Shown piece by piece: positions 32,435-41,016 of a stretch of DNA of 42,126 nucleotides. The notes under the pieces are model-generated. The model made no database searches, was not told the origin of the DNA, and worked only from the letters and a program-made list of their open reading frames with translations. Positions within the stretch are counted from its first letter, which is position 1. Each line of letters opens with the position of its first letter. A program made the translations under genes and the position numbers. Source of the stretch: DATAXP01 sp036272935 (GTDB lineage: Bacteria; Planctomycetota; Planctomycetia; Pirellulales; PNKZ01); assembly GCA_036272935.1 (NCBI GenBank), contig DATAXP010000025.1, positions 1 to 42,126 of the forward strand. Direction: 5' to 3'.

Positions 32435-35068
32435 ATGCAACTTTCAATGCTGCAGCTCTGCGCCGGCTTTGTTCTGGCGCTGATCGTTGCCGTGGCCGCT
32501 CCGTCGGTCGACGCTGCCGAATCGTCGAAGCCGAAAAAGAAAGGCCCGAGTGCTACCGGCATCGTGGCGGGGGACAACCGTGCCACGCCGGTCGAGCGCA
32601 TCAAAGCGCCCCTGGGCTTTCGCGTTGAGTTGGTTTACTCGGTGCCGATGGCCGAACAGGGATCGTGGATCAACCTGTGTACCGATCCCAAGGGACGCAT
32701 CCTGGCCAGCGACCAGTACGGTGGGCTCTATCGCTTCGCGCCGCCAGCGGCCGGAAAGACGCTCGAGCCGAGCGACATCGAATGCGTGCCGGCCGAGATT
32801 CGTGCCGTCAACGGCATGACCTGGGCGTTCGACGCCCTGTACGTCACCGTGAACGATTACGAAGGGAAGCTGGCCAACGGCCTTTACCGCGTCACCGATT
32901 CCGACGGTGACGATCAACTCGATCGGGTCGAATTGTTGCGTGCGATCGACGCGCGCGGCGACCACGGTGTGCACGCGGTGATCCCGGCCGCGGATGGAAA
33001 ATCGCTGTACGTCGTCGTGGGCAATGCCGGGAAGCCGGTCGAGCTGCGCGGCTCGCGCGTGCCGCTGTGCTGGGGCGAGGACGATTTGCTGCCGCGGCTT
33101 GCTGATCCGCGCGGCTTCATGGGCACCACGCGCGCACCGGCCGGGATCATCTACCGCGCTTCGCCCGACGGCAAGGCGTTCGAGATCGTGTCGGTCGGCC
33201 TGCGCAACTGCTTCGACGCTGCGGTGGATCACGATGGCGAGCTGTTCACGTTCGACGCCGACGAAGAGGCCGACTTTAACACCCCCTGGTTCCGTCCCAC
33301 ACGCATTTGCCACATCACCAGCGGCAGCGAGTTCGGCTGGCGCAGCGGAGCGGGCAAGCGGCCCGCCTGGTATCCCGACAGTCTGCCGCCGGTGATCGAC
33401 ATCGGCCCAGGCTCGCCGACTGGCATGACGTTCGGCTATGGCGCCAAGTTTCCGACGAAATATCAGCAGGCGTTGTACGCCCTCGATTGGAGCTGGGGAC
33501 GCATTTACGCGGTCCATCTGCGCCCGGCTGGAGCAAGCTGCGCGGCTACCAAGGAGGAATTCATCACCGGCGCGCCGCTGCCGGTGACTGACATGATCGT
33601 ACACCCCGGCGACGGCGCCATGTACTTCGCGATCGGCGGCCGCAAGGTGCAATCGGGCCTCTACCGTGTCACCTACGCCGGCGCCGAATCGACCGCGCCG
33701 ACAAGGCCGCTCGTCGACGAATCCGCGGCCGATGCCAGGAAGCTGCGGCAACGGCTCGAAGCATTCCACGGCCACCACGATCCCGAGGCGGTATCGGTCG
33801 CCTGGCCCTACTTGGCCGACGACGATCGCTTCGTCCGCTGGGCTGCCTGGACGGCGATCGAGCATCAACCGCCGGCGACCTGGTCGGATCGCGCCTTCGC
33901 AGAATCCGACCCCGGCAAACAGACGGCGGCGCTGCTTGCGCTGGCGCGCGCCGCGGGTGTCGATCCTGAGCATCGCCGGCCGTCGGATCCGCCGGTCGAT
34001 ACGGCCCTGCAAACGAAACTGCTGACGACACTAGTAGCCATCGACCCCGCAAAGCTCGCTCACGATGAGCGATTGGTTTGGCTGCGAGCCATTGAGATCT
34101 CGCTGCATCGGTTCGGCGCCCCCGAGGCGGAACAGGCCCAACGCCTGCGTGAGCGACTCGAGCCGTTGTTCCCTGCCCGATCGCGCGAAGAGAACTGGCT
34201 GCTGTCCGACATGCTGGTCTATCTGCAATCGCCGCGGGCGGCGGTGATCGGCATGGCGCTCATCGACGCCGCCGCCACGCAGGAGGAACAGATCGAGTAT
34301 GCCCGGTCGCTGCGGAAGCTCGATGCTGGTTGGACGGTGTCAACGCGGAGCGCCTACTTCCGTTGGCTGCTCAAGGCGGCCGGTACGTATCGGGGCGGTG
34401 AAAGCTTCCGCAAGTTCATCGAGGCGATCCGTGCCGATGCACTAGCACGACTCAGCGAGTCGGAAAGGGCCGCGCTCGCCGACGTGCTTGCCGAGCAACC
34501 GCTGCGCGTGTCGCCCTACGAAGGCTTGGCGGCGAGGTTCGCGGGTCGGCCACGGACCGAGTGGTCGCTCGATACCTTGGTCGCGGCGGCCAGCGAAGGG
34601 ATGCGGCATCGCAACTTCGACCAAGGGCGCCAGATGTTCGGCGCGGCCGCGTGCTTCGCGTGCCACCGCTTTCGCGACGAAGGAGGCATGACCGGCCCCG
34701 ACTTGTCGAGCGCCGGCCGGCGTTACGCCCCGCGCGATCTGCTCGACCAGATTCTTAATCCCAGCAAGGAAATCAACGAGCAATACGTGCCGCTCGAAAT
34801 CATCACGAACGATGAGCAAGCGTACCGCGGCGTGGTGGTGAACCTGACCGGCGACTCGATCGTCATCAACACCGATCCGACCGATCCGAGCCAGCGAGTG
34901 AAGATCGACCGCAAGGAGATCGCATCGCTGAAACCGTCGCGGCTTTCGCCGATGCCGACCGGCCTGCTCGCTCCACTGACGTCCGAGGAAATTCTCGACC
35001 TGCTGGCGTACGTGCTCTCGGGAGGCGATCCGACGCATCCGTACTTCGACCGTGCCACGGGCGAATAG
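32435..35068 (+). CDS. Secreted propeller + HEAT + CxxCH heme-binding protein (planctomycete TIGR02603-type)
   Basis: This 877-residue protein has a signal peptide ('LCAGFVLALIVAVAAPSVDA'). Residues of about 60-420 form a glucose/sorbosone dehydrogenase-like beta-propeller ('RIKAPLGFRVELVYSVP', 'YVTVNDYEGKLANGLYRVTDSDGDDQLD', 'GDGAMYFAIGGRKVQSGLYRV'). The next ~300 residues are helical repeats. The C-terminal haem domain has C740-F-A-C-H, then 'GGMTGPDLSSAGRRYAPRDLLDQILNPSKEI' (split), which is the TIGR02603 signature. It is probably an electron-transferring sugar dehydrogenase of the envelope. The ATG at 32435 follows the sulfatase stop by two bases; a GTG at 32429 overlapping that stop is the alternative. 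Confidence 0.92.
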   Translation: MQLSMLQLCAGFVLALIVAVAAPSVDAAESSKPKKKGPSATGIVAGDNRATPVERIKAPLGFRVELVYSVPMAEQGSWINLCTDPKGRILASDQYGGLYRFAPPAAGKTLEPSDIECVPAEIRAVNGMTWAFDALYVTVNDYEGKLANGLYRVTDSDGDDQLDRVELLRAIDARGDHGVHAVIPAADGKSLYVVVGNAGKPVELRGSRVPLCWGEDDLLPRLADPRGFMGTTRAPAGIIYRASPDGKAFEIVSVGLRNCFDAAVDHDGELFTFDADEEADFNTPWFRPTRICHITSGSEFGWRSGAGKRPAWYPDSLPPVIDIGPGSPTGMTFGYGAKFPTKYQQALYALDWSWGRIYAVHLRPAGASCAATKEEFITGAPLPVTDMIVHPGDGAMYFAIGGRKVQSGLYRVTYAGAESTAPTRPLVDESAADARKLRQRLEAFHGHHDPEAVSVAWPYLADDDRFVRWAAWTAIEHQPPATWSDRAFAESDPGKQTAALLALARAAGVDPEHRRPSDPPVDTALQTKLLTTLVAIDPAKLAHDERLVWLRAIEISLHRFGAPEAEQAQRLRERLEPLFPARSREENWLLSDMLVYLQSPRAAVIGMALIDAAATQEEQIEYARSLRKLDAGWTVSTRSAYFRWLLKAAGTYRGGESFRKFIEAIRADALARLSESERAALADVLAEQPLRVSPYEGLAARFAGRPRTEWSLDTLVAAASEGMRHRNFDQGRQMFGAAACFACHRFRDEGGMTGPDLSSAGRRYAPRDLLDQILNPSKEINEQYVPLEIITNDEQAYRGVVVNLTGDSIVINTDPTDPSQRVKIDRKEIASLKPSRLSPMPTGLLAPLTSEEILDLLAYVLSGGDPTHPYFDRATGE

Positions 35069-35152
35069 CCAGCCGCCGGCCTCAAGAATCTTGCGGTCGA
35101 GCGCGGCCGGCGGATAATGCGTGTTTGTTTCGAGGTATGCGCGGGGAAACCA

Positions 35153-36055
35153 ATGACCGGGACAAGAGTACTATCGTTTGCGCTGCGCGGGGCGTGGGCG
35201 CTTGCCTATTGGTTGCTGATCGTCGGCGGGGTCAGCGCTGGGGAGCAGACCGGCCGAACCACATCGACCTACCAATCACCGTACAGCGTGCAGTTCACGT
35301 TGCCGCTGGACGATTTGATCGGCGACCTCAAAAGAACCATTCGCGGCGATTACCGGCAGGAATCGTCGATCCCGTTTCCCGAGTGGTACACGCCGGAGGT
35401 CCGCAGCCGCTACGGAGTATGGGGACCGCCAATAAGGCATTATCCGGCGCCCGAGGGCTTGGATCGCAAATCGCTCGCCTGGATGCAGCAGCGCGTGATT
35501 GCGGTGGCCGCAGGCTTCCAGGGCCACGGTTACCAGCATCATCACGTGCCCGATTGGGACCCGCCGGCCGGCTGGCCATGGAAAGAGGTCAAGGCCGGCC
35601 ACAACGGCAAGGGCGTCGATTGCAGCAACTTCACCGCCTTCGTCTACAACCTGGCGCTAGGCATCAAGATGACCGGCGCGGTCGAGGAGCAGAGTAAGGA
35701 GCTGCGCATCGAAGGGCCGGGTACCGGGCGCGTAACGATGGCCCGGCGGATCGAAAAGCCATCGTCGTACGACGAGCTGGCGAAGACACTGCAAACCGGC
35801 GACTTGCTCTTCGTGCATCCCAACAGCGGTCGAGGCATTTCGCACGTCGTACTATGGGTCGGCCCAATCGGCCGCTCTCCCGACGGCGCGCCGCTGGTGA
35901 TCGACAGTCACGGTGAAGGAGTTGAAGACAGCCGCGGCACGCCGATCCCCGCGGGCGTCCATTTACGGCCCTACCGCGACAAGTCGTGGTATTTTCGCGA
36001 AACCAGCCACGTGTTGCGGATCCTTAACGACAGCGACGCATCGACGGGGCGGTGA
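35153..36055 (+). CDS. Exported NlpC/P60-like cysteine peptidase or amidase
   Basis: This 300-residue protein has a signal peptide ('FALRGAWALAYWLLIVGGVSA'). The catalytic triad of NlpC/P60 is visible: Cys157 in 'GKGVDCSNFTAFVYN', His231 in 'GRGISHVVLWVG' and His253 in 'VIDSHGEG'. Before it lies a ~120-residue domain with 'YTPEVRSRYGVWGPPIRHYPAP' of unknown role. Such enzymes cut peptides or amide-linked polymers in the envelope. The ATG at 35153 has GGGGAAACC before it and starts the signal peptide; an ATG 36 bases earlier is possible. It is 84 bases behind the heme protein and ten bases before the lyase-like gene. Confidence 0.85.
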   Translation: MTGTRVLSFALRGAWALAYWLLIVGGVSAGEQTGRTTSTYQSPYSVQFTLPLDDLIGDLKRTIRGDYRQESSIPFPEWYTPEVRSRYGVWGPPIRHYPAPEGLDRKSLAWMQQRVIAVAAGFQGHGYQHHHVPDWDPPAGWPWKEVKAGHNGKGVDCSNFTAFVYNLALGIKMTGAVEEQSKELRIEGPGTGRVTMARRIEKPSSYDELAKTLQTGDLLFVHPNSGRGISHVVLWVGPIGRSPDGAPLVIDSHGEGVEDSRGTPIPAGVHLRPYRDKSWYFRETSHVLRILNDSDASTGR

Positions 36056-36065
36056 GAGCAGCGCG

Positions 36066-37184
36066 ATGAAACCTGAGAACCACTCGGGCGGGACGAGCAT
36101 CGCCGGGCTGTTTTTTGTCCTCATGCTGCTGCTGATTCAATCGGCGCCCGCGCAGACGGTGACGCTCAACCCGGCACAACAGCAGCGGTTGTTGGCACTG
36201 GCCAACACGCACAAGGATGGAAAGCTGCTGGTGAAGATCGTCTTGCGCGATGCCGATCTGGCCTTGGCCGAGCAGCCGCATCCGGTGGCCGAAATCCAAT
36301 CGGCTGGCTTGCTCAACAGCGATGCCGACAAGAAGCAGACCGTTGCGGCGCTCGAGGACATGCCGCGGATGGAAGACCTCGCTTGGGCCATGACCATGAC
36401 CGGCAAGCAAGCCTATGCTGACCATCTGCGGGATTATGTGTTGGCGTGGGCCGCGAAGATGACGCCGCCGCCCAACCCAATCGACGCCACCAAGCTCGCG
36501 CCGTTGATCATGGCCTACGACTTGTTGCGTCCCCGACTGACGGCCGTGGATCGGCGCAAGGTCGACGCCTGGCTGCAAGCGTGCGCCGTGCGGCTCATCG
36601 ACGAGGGCAAGCCGAACAAGGACGGGACGATCTACACGAACTTCCACAGCCATCGGCTGAAGATCGTCGGCCTCGTCGGCTTCGTCACCGGCGACAAGAA
36701 GTTGGTCCAATACGCGATCGACGGATTCAAGCAACAGGTCGTGCACAACTTGAATCCCGACGGCAGCAGTTACGATTTCCACGAGCGCGACGCGCTGCAC
36801 TACCACGTCTACACGCTCGAACCGCTGCTGGCGCTGGCGATCGCGGCCGACAAGAACGGCGATTGCAACTTGTACGATTATCAAGCGTCGAACAAGGCCT
36901 CGCTGCGCAAGAGCGTCGAGTTCCTGCTCCCTTACCTGCAAGGCCAGAAGACTTACGCCGAATACGTAAACTCGAAGGTCGAGTTCGACCGAAAGCGAGC
37001 CGATGCAGGCCAGAAGGGATTCGAAATCGGCGGAGCATTCGATCCAGCAGGCGCCCGCAACCGGCTGGGACTTGCCTCGTATTTCGATCCCCGATTGCGC
37101 GGCCTCGTTGCCCAACTTGCCGAGAAGTCCGATCGCGAATATCCCACCTGGCAAACGCTGCTCAACGCCGCCGCAGGGCATTAA
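36066..37184 (+). CDS. Alginate-lyase-like secreted polysaccharide lyase
   Basis: This 372-residue protein has a signal peptide ('IAGLFFVLMLLLIQSAPAQ') and an alpha/alpha-toroid layout typical of PL5-type alginate lyases: 'LAWAMTMTGKQAYADHLRDYVLAWA', 'LIMAYDLLRPRLTAVDRRKVDAWL', 'TNFHSHRLKIVGLVGFVTGDKKLVQYAIDGF' and 'PDGSSYDFHERDALHYHVYTLEPLLALA'. The 'NFHSHR' and 'YDFHERDALHYH' segments hold the candidate catalytic Asn/His/Arg/Tyr. It follows the NlpC gene by ten bases. Substrate is inferred only from fold; other uronic-acid polymers are possible. Confidence 0.8.
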   Translation: MKPENHSGGTSIAGLFFVLMLLLIQSAPAQTVTLNPAQQQRLLALANTHKDGKLLVKIVLRDADLALAEQPHPVAEIQSAGLLNSDADKKQTVAALEDMPRMEDLAWAMTMTGKQAYADHLRDYVLAWAAKMTPPPNPIDATKLAPLIMAYDLLRPRLTAVDRRKVDAWLQACAVRLIDEGKPNKDGTIYTNFHSHRLKIVGLVGFVTGDKKLVQYAIDGFKQQVVHNLNPDGSSYDFHERDALHYHVYTLEPLLALAIAADKNGDCNLYDYQASNKASLRKSVEFLLPYLQGQKTYAEYVNSKVEFDRKRADAGQKGFEIGGAFDPAGARNRLGLASYFDPRLRGLVAQLAEKSDREYPTWQTLLNAAAGH

Positions 37185-37197
37185 GCCTGAAGCGATA

Positions 37198-38259
37198 TCA
37201 CCCCAGCGCTGCGACCACGAGGTCGCCGACTTCCTTGGTGCCGTAGCCCATCTTGCCGGCGGCCTGGCTTTTCATTTTCGTGCCGGTGACTACGCGGATG
37301 GCACGGTACACGCGCTCGGCTGCCTTCGGCTGGCCGGTGTGCTCGAGCAGCATGCCCATGGCGTTGATCGCCGCGATCGGGTTGATCACGTTCTTGCCGG
37401 TGTATTTGGGGGCGCTGCCGCCCATCGGCTCGAACATGCTCACGCCTCCGCGATCGGGGTTGATGTTGCCGCCCGCGGCGACCCCCAGGCCTCCCTGCAC
37501 CACGGCGGCCAGGTCGGTGATGATGTCGCCGAACATGTTCGTCGTCACGATCACGTCGTAGTACTCGGGGTTCTTCACCATCCACATGCAGCAGGCGTCG
37601 ACGTGGTTGTAGTCGGCCTTCACGTCAGGATATTCCTTCGCCACCTCCTGAAATGTCCGCCACCACAGGTCGTGGCCGTAGGTGAGCACGTTGGTCTTGG
37701 CGACCAGCGTAAGCATTTTGCCCTTGGGATTGTTCCGCTTGCGGGTGAACTCGAAGGCCCAGCGCACGCAGCGTTCGCAACCTTTGCGGGTGTAGACGGC
37801 CGTCTGGCTCGCCACCTCGTCGGGCGTGTTCTTCTTCAGGAAGCCGCCGACGCCGCAGTACAGGTCCTCGGTGTTCTCGCGCACCACGACGAAGTTGATG
37901 TCGTCCGGCCCCTTGCCGGCCAGCGGCGTCTCGACGCCCGGGAACAACTGCACCGGGCGCAGGTTGATGTACTGGTCGAGCTGGAACCGCAGCTCGAGCA
38001 GCAGCCCCTTTTCGAGAATGCCCGGCGCGACATCGGGATGGCCGACGGCGCCCAGGTAAATGCAGTCGAACTTGCGCAGCTCGTCGACCGCACCGGGTGG
38101 CAGTGTTTCGCCGGTGCGCAGGTAGCGCTCGCCGCCGAAATCGAACGGGGTCAGCTCGTACTTGAACCCGTCGAGCGCCGCGACTGCCTTGAGGACTTTT
38201 AAGCCCTCGGCGGCTACTTCAGGTCCGGTGCCGTCGCCGCCGATGACGGCAATCTTCAT
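37198..38259 (-). CDS. leuB: 3-Isopropylmalate dehydrogenase
   Basis: This 353-residue NAD-dependent enzyme oxidatively decarboxylates 3-isopropylmalate in leucine synthesis. 'MKIAVIGGDGTGPEV' opens the protein. 'LGAVGHPDVAPGILEKGLLLELRFQLDQYINLRPVQLFPGVETPL' (split across about 75-120) is the pattern of the actinobacterial-type LeuB, and 'VVVRENTEDLYCGVGG', 'TNMFGDIITDLAAVVQGGLGVAAGGNINP' hold substrate and metal ligands. A tartrate/D-malate dehydrogenase is the main alternative, since the families are close. The ATG at 38259 gives the family N-terminus. It converges on the alginate-lyase-like gene with a 13-base gap and no obvious terminator. Confidence 0.9.
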   Translation of the reverse strand: MKIAVIGGDGTGPEVAAEGLKVLKAVAALDGFKYELTPFDFGGERYLRTGETLPPGAVDELRKFDCIYLGAVGHPDVAPGILEKGLLLELRFQLDQYINLRPVQLFPGVETPLAGKGPDDINFVVVRENTEDLYCGVGGFLKKNTPDEVASQTAVYTRKGCERCVRWAFEFTRKRNNPKGKMLTLVAKTNVLTYGHDLWWRTFQEVAKEYPDVKADYNHVDACCMWMVKNPEYYDVIVTTNMFGDIITDLAAVVQGGLGVAAGGNINPDRGGVSMFEPMGGSAPKYTGKNVINPIAAINAMGMLLEHTGQPKAAERVYRAIRVVTGTKMKSQAAGKMGYGTKEVGDLVVAALG

Positions 38260-38328
38260 GGTGCTGTTTGCCAAGGTGAAATCCAAACTCGTGAGTAATC
38301 GGTTGACCGAAAGACGACGATTTTAGTC

Positions 38329-38431
38329 GGGCTACGGGTGACAGGCTACGGGCTACGGCCTGCAGGCTACGGGCTCCGCGCATTGCCGCCGCTGCTGGCT
38401 GTAGCCTGGAGCCCGGAGCCTGTAGCCTTTG
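38329..38431. repeat. Inverted heptamer repeat, GTAGCCT family (copy 3)
   Basis: Seven 7-nt units (GGGCTAC, GGGTGAC, AGGCTAC, GGGCTAC, GGCCTGC, AGGCTAC, GGGCTCC; 38329-38377) face five inverted units (GGCTGTA, GCCTGGA, GCCCGGA, GCCTGTA, GCCTTTG; 38397-38431). The stop codon and last ~20 codons of the thermonuclease gene fall inside. Confidence 0.95.
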
Positions 38432-39008
38432 GCTCGCTCCAGATGCCGCGCCGGGCGGCTCGCGCTTCGTCCTGTGCCTTGCGGTAGCGTGTCTTGATTG
38501 ACGGACCGTAGTAGAAGTGCGGCTCGTAGCGGGCCAGACCGGCGCGTAGCAGCTCTTCGTTCAGCATCCGATCGCCGACCCACACATAGGCGAGGAACCT
38601 GCCGTAGCGGTCGATCCGTTCGTGATCGAGCACGAGCCGCACTTTGTTGCTGGCGACAAAGTCGCCGCCAGCGGCAACGAAGTCGCGCGTGAAGCGAGTC
38701 GCTTCGGGGCCGAACGCCTCGACCGCGCTGCCGCGCTTCACGGTTTCGGGTGTGTTGACGCCCATCAACCGCACTCGCGCGCCGCAGGTCAGCAGCAGCG
38801 TGTCGCCATCGACGACGCGTTGCACATCGTACGTGCCTTCAGCGAGCGATTCCGGCGCATCGGAGCCGCGCGTTTGCCAAAGCCGCAAACCGACGAGCAG
38901 TACCAGTCCCGCGAGAATGATCCGTCGGGCGCGGCGATCAAGCGCACAGGTAAATCGCACGGCGGCAGGATACTCTGCCTGGCGTATTCTGTCTGCCTGG
39001 CGGACCAT
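38367..39008 (-). CDS. Membrane-anchored staphylococcal-nuclease-type thermonuclease
   Basis: This 213-residue protein has one N-terminal membrane helix ('RRIILAGLVLLVGLRLW') and an SNase domain: 'VVDGDTLLLTCGARVRLMGVNTPE' with the calcium Asp and first Arg, 'VRLVLDHERIDRYGRFLAYVWVGDRMLNEELLRAGLA' with Asp, Glu and Arg of the active site, and 'YRKAQDEARAARRGIW' at the end. It should cut DNA or RNA outside the cytosol. The last ~20 residues ('KATGSGLQATASSGGNARSP') are translated heptamer repeat. The start is uncertain: the ATG at 39008 follows the upstream stop by 17 bases, and a GTG at 38957 is possible. Confidence 0.85.
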   Translation of the reverse strand: MVRQADRIRQAEYPAAVRFTCALDRRARRIILAGLVLLVGLRLWQTRGSDAPESLAEGTYDVQRVVDGDTLLLTCGARVRLMGVNTPETVKRGSAVEAFGPEATRFTRDFVAAGGDFVASNKVRLVLDHERIDRYGRFLAYVWVGDRMLNEELLRAGLARYEPHFYYGPSIKTRYRKAQDEARAARRGIWSEPKATGSGLQATASSGGNARSP

Positions 39009-39025
39009 GGCCGCGGCAAGAATCG

Positions 39026-39334
39026 TTAGTTCTTGCTGAAGTCGAACTGCTCGGCCGCCTTCTTGCCGAGCGGATTCTTGAGGAAACGCCTGCGGCACTC
39101 GGGGCACAGATCGAAGCGGAGTTGCTGATACACGTCGTCGCCGATCGCTTCGCTGCGGGCGTCGTCGAGCGATTCGAGAATATCGTTCAGGTCTTGCAGA
39201 TGGTCGCAGTCGTCGTCGGTGTCGGCGACGGTCAACGGATCGAAGGCCGCGTAGACCTCGAGCTTGACGACGTAGCGCATGTCGTCTTCGTGATCGATTG
39301 GCCGCTTACACAGATCACACGAATAATGCATCAT
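39026..39334 (-). CDS. Small zinc-ribbon-like protein of unknown function
   Basis: This 102-residue cytosolic protein has CDLC near the N-terminus ('HYSCDLCKRPI') and CPEC near the C-terminus ('DLCPECRRRFLKNPLG'), so a split zinc ribbon is likely. The middle is very acidic ('DTDDDCDHLQDLNDILESLDDARSE'). I recognise it as a type conserved in planctomycetes without a known role. It is encoded upstream of the thermonuclease on the same strand, 17 bases apart. Confidence 0.75.
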   Translation of the reverse strand: MMHYSCDLCKRPIDHEDDMRYVVKLEVYAAFDPLTVADTDDDCDHLQDLNDILESLDDARSEAIGDDVYQQLRFDLCPECRRRFLKNPLGKKAAEQFDFSKN

Positions 39335-39542
39335 CGCTCGGTTCCCCTACAGCCTGAAAACAGGACCGCGGCCGCAGCAGTGCGGCGACCGATCAACGAA
39401 TTTCATCCTAATGGCAACGCGCGCCGCGGAGCAAGGCATTCTCGCGAGAAATTTCACGAGGTTGTTTTGTTTCTTGACAAAGCGAGAAACTGATCTTGAC
39501 ACGCGCTGCTTCGCGCATCGGCAGGCGATGCACCGCGATCTA
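39335..39542. other. Non-coding stretch upstream of the HNH and zinc-ribbon genes
   Basis: With the hairpin that follows, this makes a 380-base gap between divergent genes. It contains two TTGACA-like hexamers (39474-39479 and 39495-39500), but no matching -10 box could be fixed by eye. No gene is supported. Confidence 0.45.
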
Positions 39543-39612
39543 AACGAGCCGCGACCGTGAGGGAGCGGACACGTTGTGCAACCAATCCGCTTCCTCACGG
39601 TCGCGGCTCGTT
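39543..39612. repeat. Long hairpin: 27-bp stem upstream of the HNH gene
   Basis: 39543-39569 (AACGAGCCGCGACCGTGAGG and onward) pairs with 39586-39612 over 27 bp with one G-U pair and a 16-base loop. The CCGCGACCGTGAGG core reads as Pro-His-Gly-Arg-Gly-Ser in one frame, a phrase that recurs in spurious small ORFs of related genomes, which suggests a dispersed repeat family. Confidence 0.88.
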
Positions 39613-39714
39613 CCGCTCACCACCCGTCGGACGCAGCTAGGCACTTGCGCGGCAGCGGATTAGAATAAGGAAACTTGTTTTTCCATGCGGACGCTCGCCC
39701 TCCGGAGGTTCTCC

Positions 39715-40350
39715 ATGTCGAGTGTAGGCGCGGCTGACGCCTTGAGCGCCAGCGTGCTGGTGTTGAACCGCTTTTACATGGCGGTTCATGTCATCAACGT
39801 CCGTCGCGCCTTCACGCTTTTGTTTCGCGAGTTGGCCGAGGTCGTGCACCTGGAAGAAGGGCAATTCGCCAACTACAACTTCGAGTCGTGGCGCGAGATC
39901 AGCGAGCTGCGCGCCGCGTTCAAGGAGCCGCACCAGGACTGGGTGCGGGCCGTGAACTTCGAGATCCAGGTGCCACGCGTCATCCGGCTGCTGGCCTACG
40001 ATCGGCTGCCGAAGCAGGTGGTGCGCTTCAACCGCCGCAACATCTTCGCCCGCGACGGCAACCGCTGCCAGTATTGCGGCAAGCGGTTCCCCACCTCGGA
40101 ACTGAGCCTCGATCACGTGATCCCGCGCAGCCGCGGCGGCGACACCACGTGGGAGAACATTGTGTGCAGTTGCGTGAAGTGCAACGTGCGCAAAGGTGGC
40201 CGCACGCCGCAGGAAGCCGCGATGCACCTGATCAAGCCGCCGGTAAAGCCGAAGCGCAGCCCGCTATTGAGCGTGAAGCTCGGCAACCCGAAGTACGAGA
40301 GCTGGAAGACGTTCCTAGACAGCGCCTATTGGTCGGTGGATTTGAAGTAG
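39715..40350 (+). CDS. HNH endonuclease domain protein
   Basis: This 211-residue protein carries a full HNH nuclease module near its C-terminus: a CxxC zinc pair (Cys118, Cys121 in 'NRCQYCGKRF'), His134 in 'LSLDHVIPRSRGG', Asn148 in 'TWENIV' and the second zinc half in 'CSCVKCNVRKGG'. The first ~100 residues ('LVLNRFYMAVHVINVRRAFTLLF') belong to a family of free-standing HNH proteins common in planctomycetes and cyanobacteria. A GGAGG eight bases before the ATG at 39715 fixes the start. No phage or intron context is seen, so a housekeeping or repair role is as likely as mobility. Confidence 0.9.
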   Translation: MSSVGAADALSASVLVLNRFYMAVHVINVRRAFTLLFRELAEVVHLEEGQFANYNFESWREISELRAAFKEPHQDWVRAVNFEIQVPRVIRLLAYDRLPKQVVRFNRRNIFARDGNRCQYCGKRFPTSELSLDHVIPRSRGGDTTWENIVCSCVKCNVRKGGRTPQEAAMHLIKPPVKPKRSPLLSVKLGNPKYESWKTFLDSAYWSVDLK

Positions 40351-40384
40351 CGCGTCGACCGGTGGTCTGAATGCCGTTGCTTCG

Positions 40385-40428
40385 CGGCCGCGTCCACGCG
40401 GCCGTACGCGGGTTGGTGACGACCCGCG
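40385..40428. other. Two small hairpins between converging genes
   Basis: CGGCCGCGT/ACGCGGCCG (40385-40404) and CGCGGGT/ACCCGCG (40407-40428) lie between the HNH and ferredoxin genes. Neither has a T-run. They may help end transcription from both sides. Confidence 0.45.
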
Positions 40429-40449
40429 CTAAGCGACGCGACAGGATCG

Positions 40450-40728
40450 CTACTGCTCGCACAGCGGCGTTTTCTTTTCGGTGATCACTTCGCACTGCGA
40501 CGCCATTTCGGCGTTCAGCGCCGTGAAAGCCTTCCACTCTTCGGGCAGGTTGTCTTCGTGGAAGATCGCCTCGACCGGGCATTCCGGCACGCACGCTTCG
40601 CAGTCGATGCACTCGTCCGGATGGATGTAGAGGATCTTTTCCCCTTCGTAGAAACATTCGACCGGGCAGACCACCACGCAGTCGGTGTACTTGCAGCCGA
40701 AGCAGGGTTCGGCAACGACGTGAGTCAT
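40450..40728 (-). CDS. fdxA: 7Fe-8S ferredoxin (FdxA type)
   Basis: This 92-residue electron carrier has the exact Cys layout of [3Fe-4S][4Fe-4S] ferredoxins: Cys9, Cys12 (free in the family), Cys17, Cys21 in 'CFGCKYTDCVVVCP' and Cys40, Cys43, Cys46, Cys50 in 'CIDCEACVPECP'. 'VECFYEGEKILYIHPDECIDC' is a strong match to FdxA. AGGAGA lies nine bases before the ATG at 40728; the open frame beyond it to 41139 is not coding. It is a single gene converging on the HNH gene. Confidence 0.95.
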   Translation of the reverse strand: MTHVVAEPCFGCKYTDCVVVCPVECFYEGEKILYIHPDECIDCEACVPECPVEAIFHEDNLPEEWKAFTALNAEMASQCEVITEKKTPLCEQ

Positions 40729-41016
40729 CGACGGACTTCTCCTATGAAAAAGCGCTCTGCGGTTCGCGGCGCCCGACGCCAGGCCGCCACGACTCTCGTG
40801 CCATGAAAGCCGCGTCTGGCGGCTCGTCTGGGGCGCATTCAACACGCTCTCAGAAAACGTGTCAAGTGACGAGAGACGAACATGTTGGCCCCCGAGCAGC
40901 GTAGGAAAAAGGAATCGTAATTTGCCGATCGTAGGGCCGCAAGAAGCAGGCTTTCTTGACCAGACGTTTGGAGATAGAGCACTGTTGTCGTCAGAATGGC
41001 GTGGGAGGGCCACGTC
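40729..41016. other. Non-coding stretch upstream of fdxA
   Basis: No gene is supported here. It should contain the fdxA promoter. It reads as degraded sequence leading into the gene remnants that follow. Confidence 0.4.

Noticed and set aside
39347..39598. Short frame with a 'PLPHGRGS' phrase
   Set aside because: The phrase is the translated hairpin repeat at 39543-39612; the rest has no coding signal.
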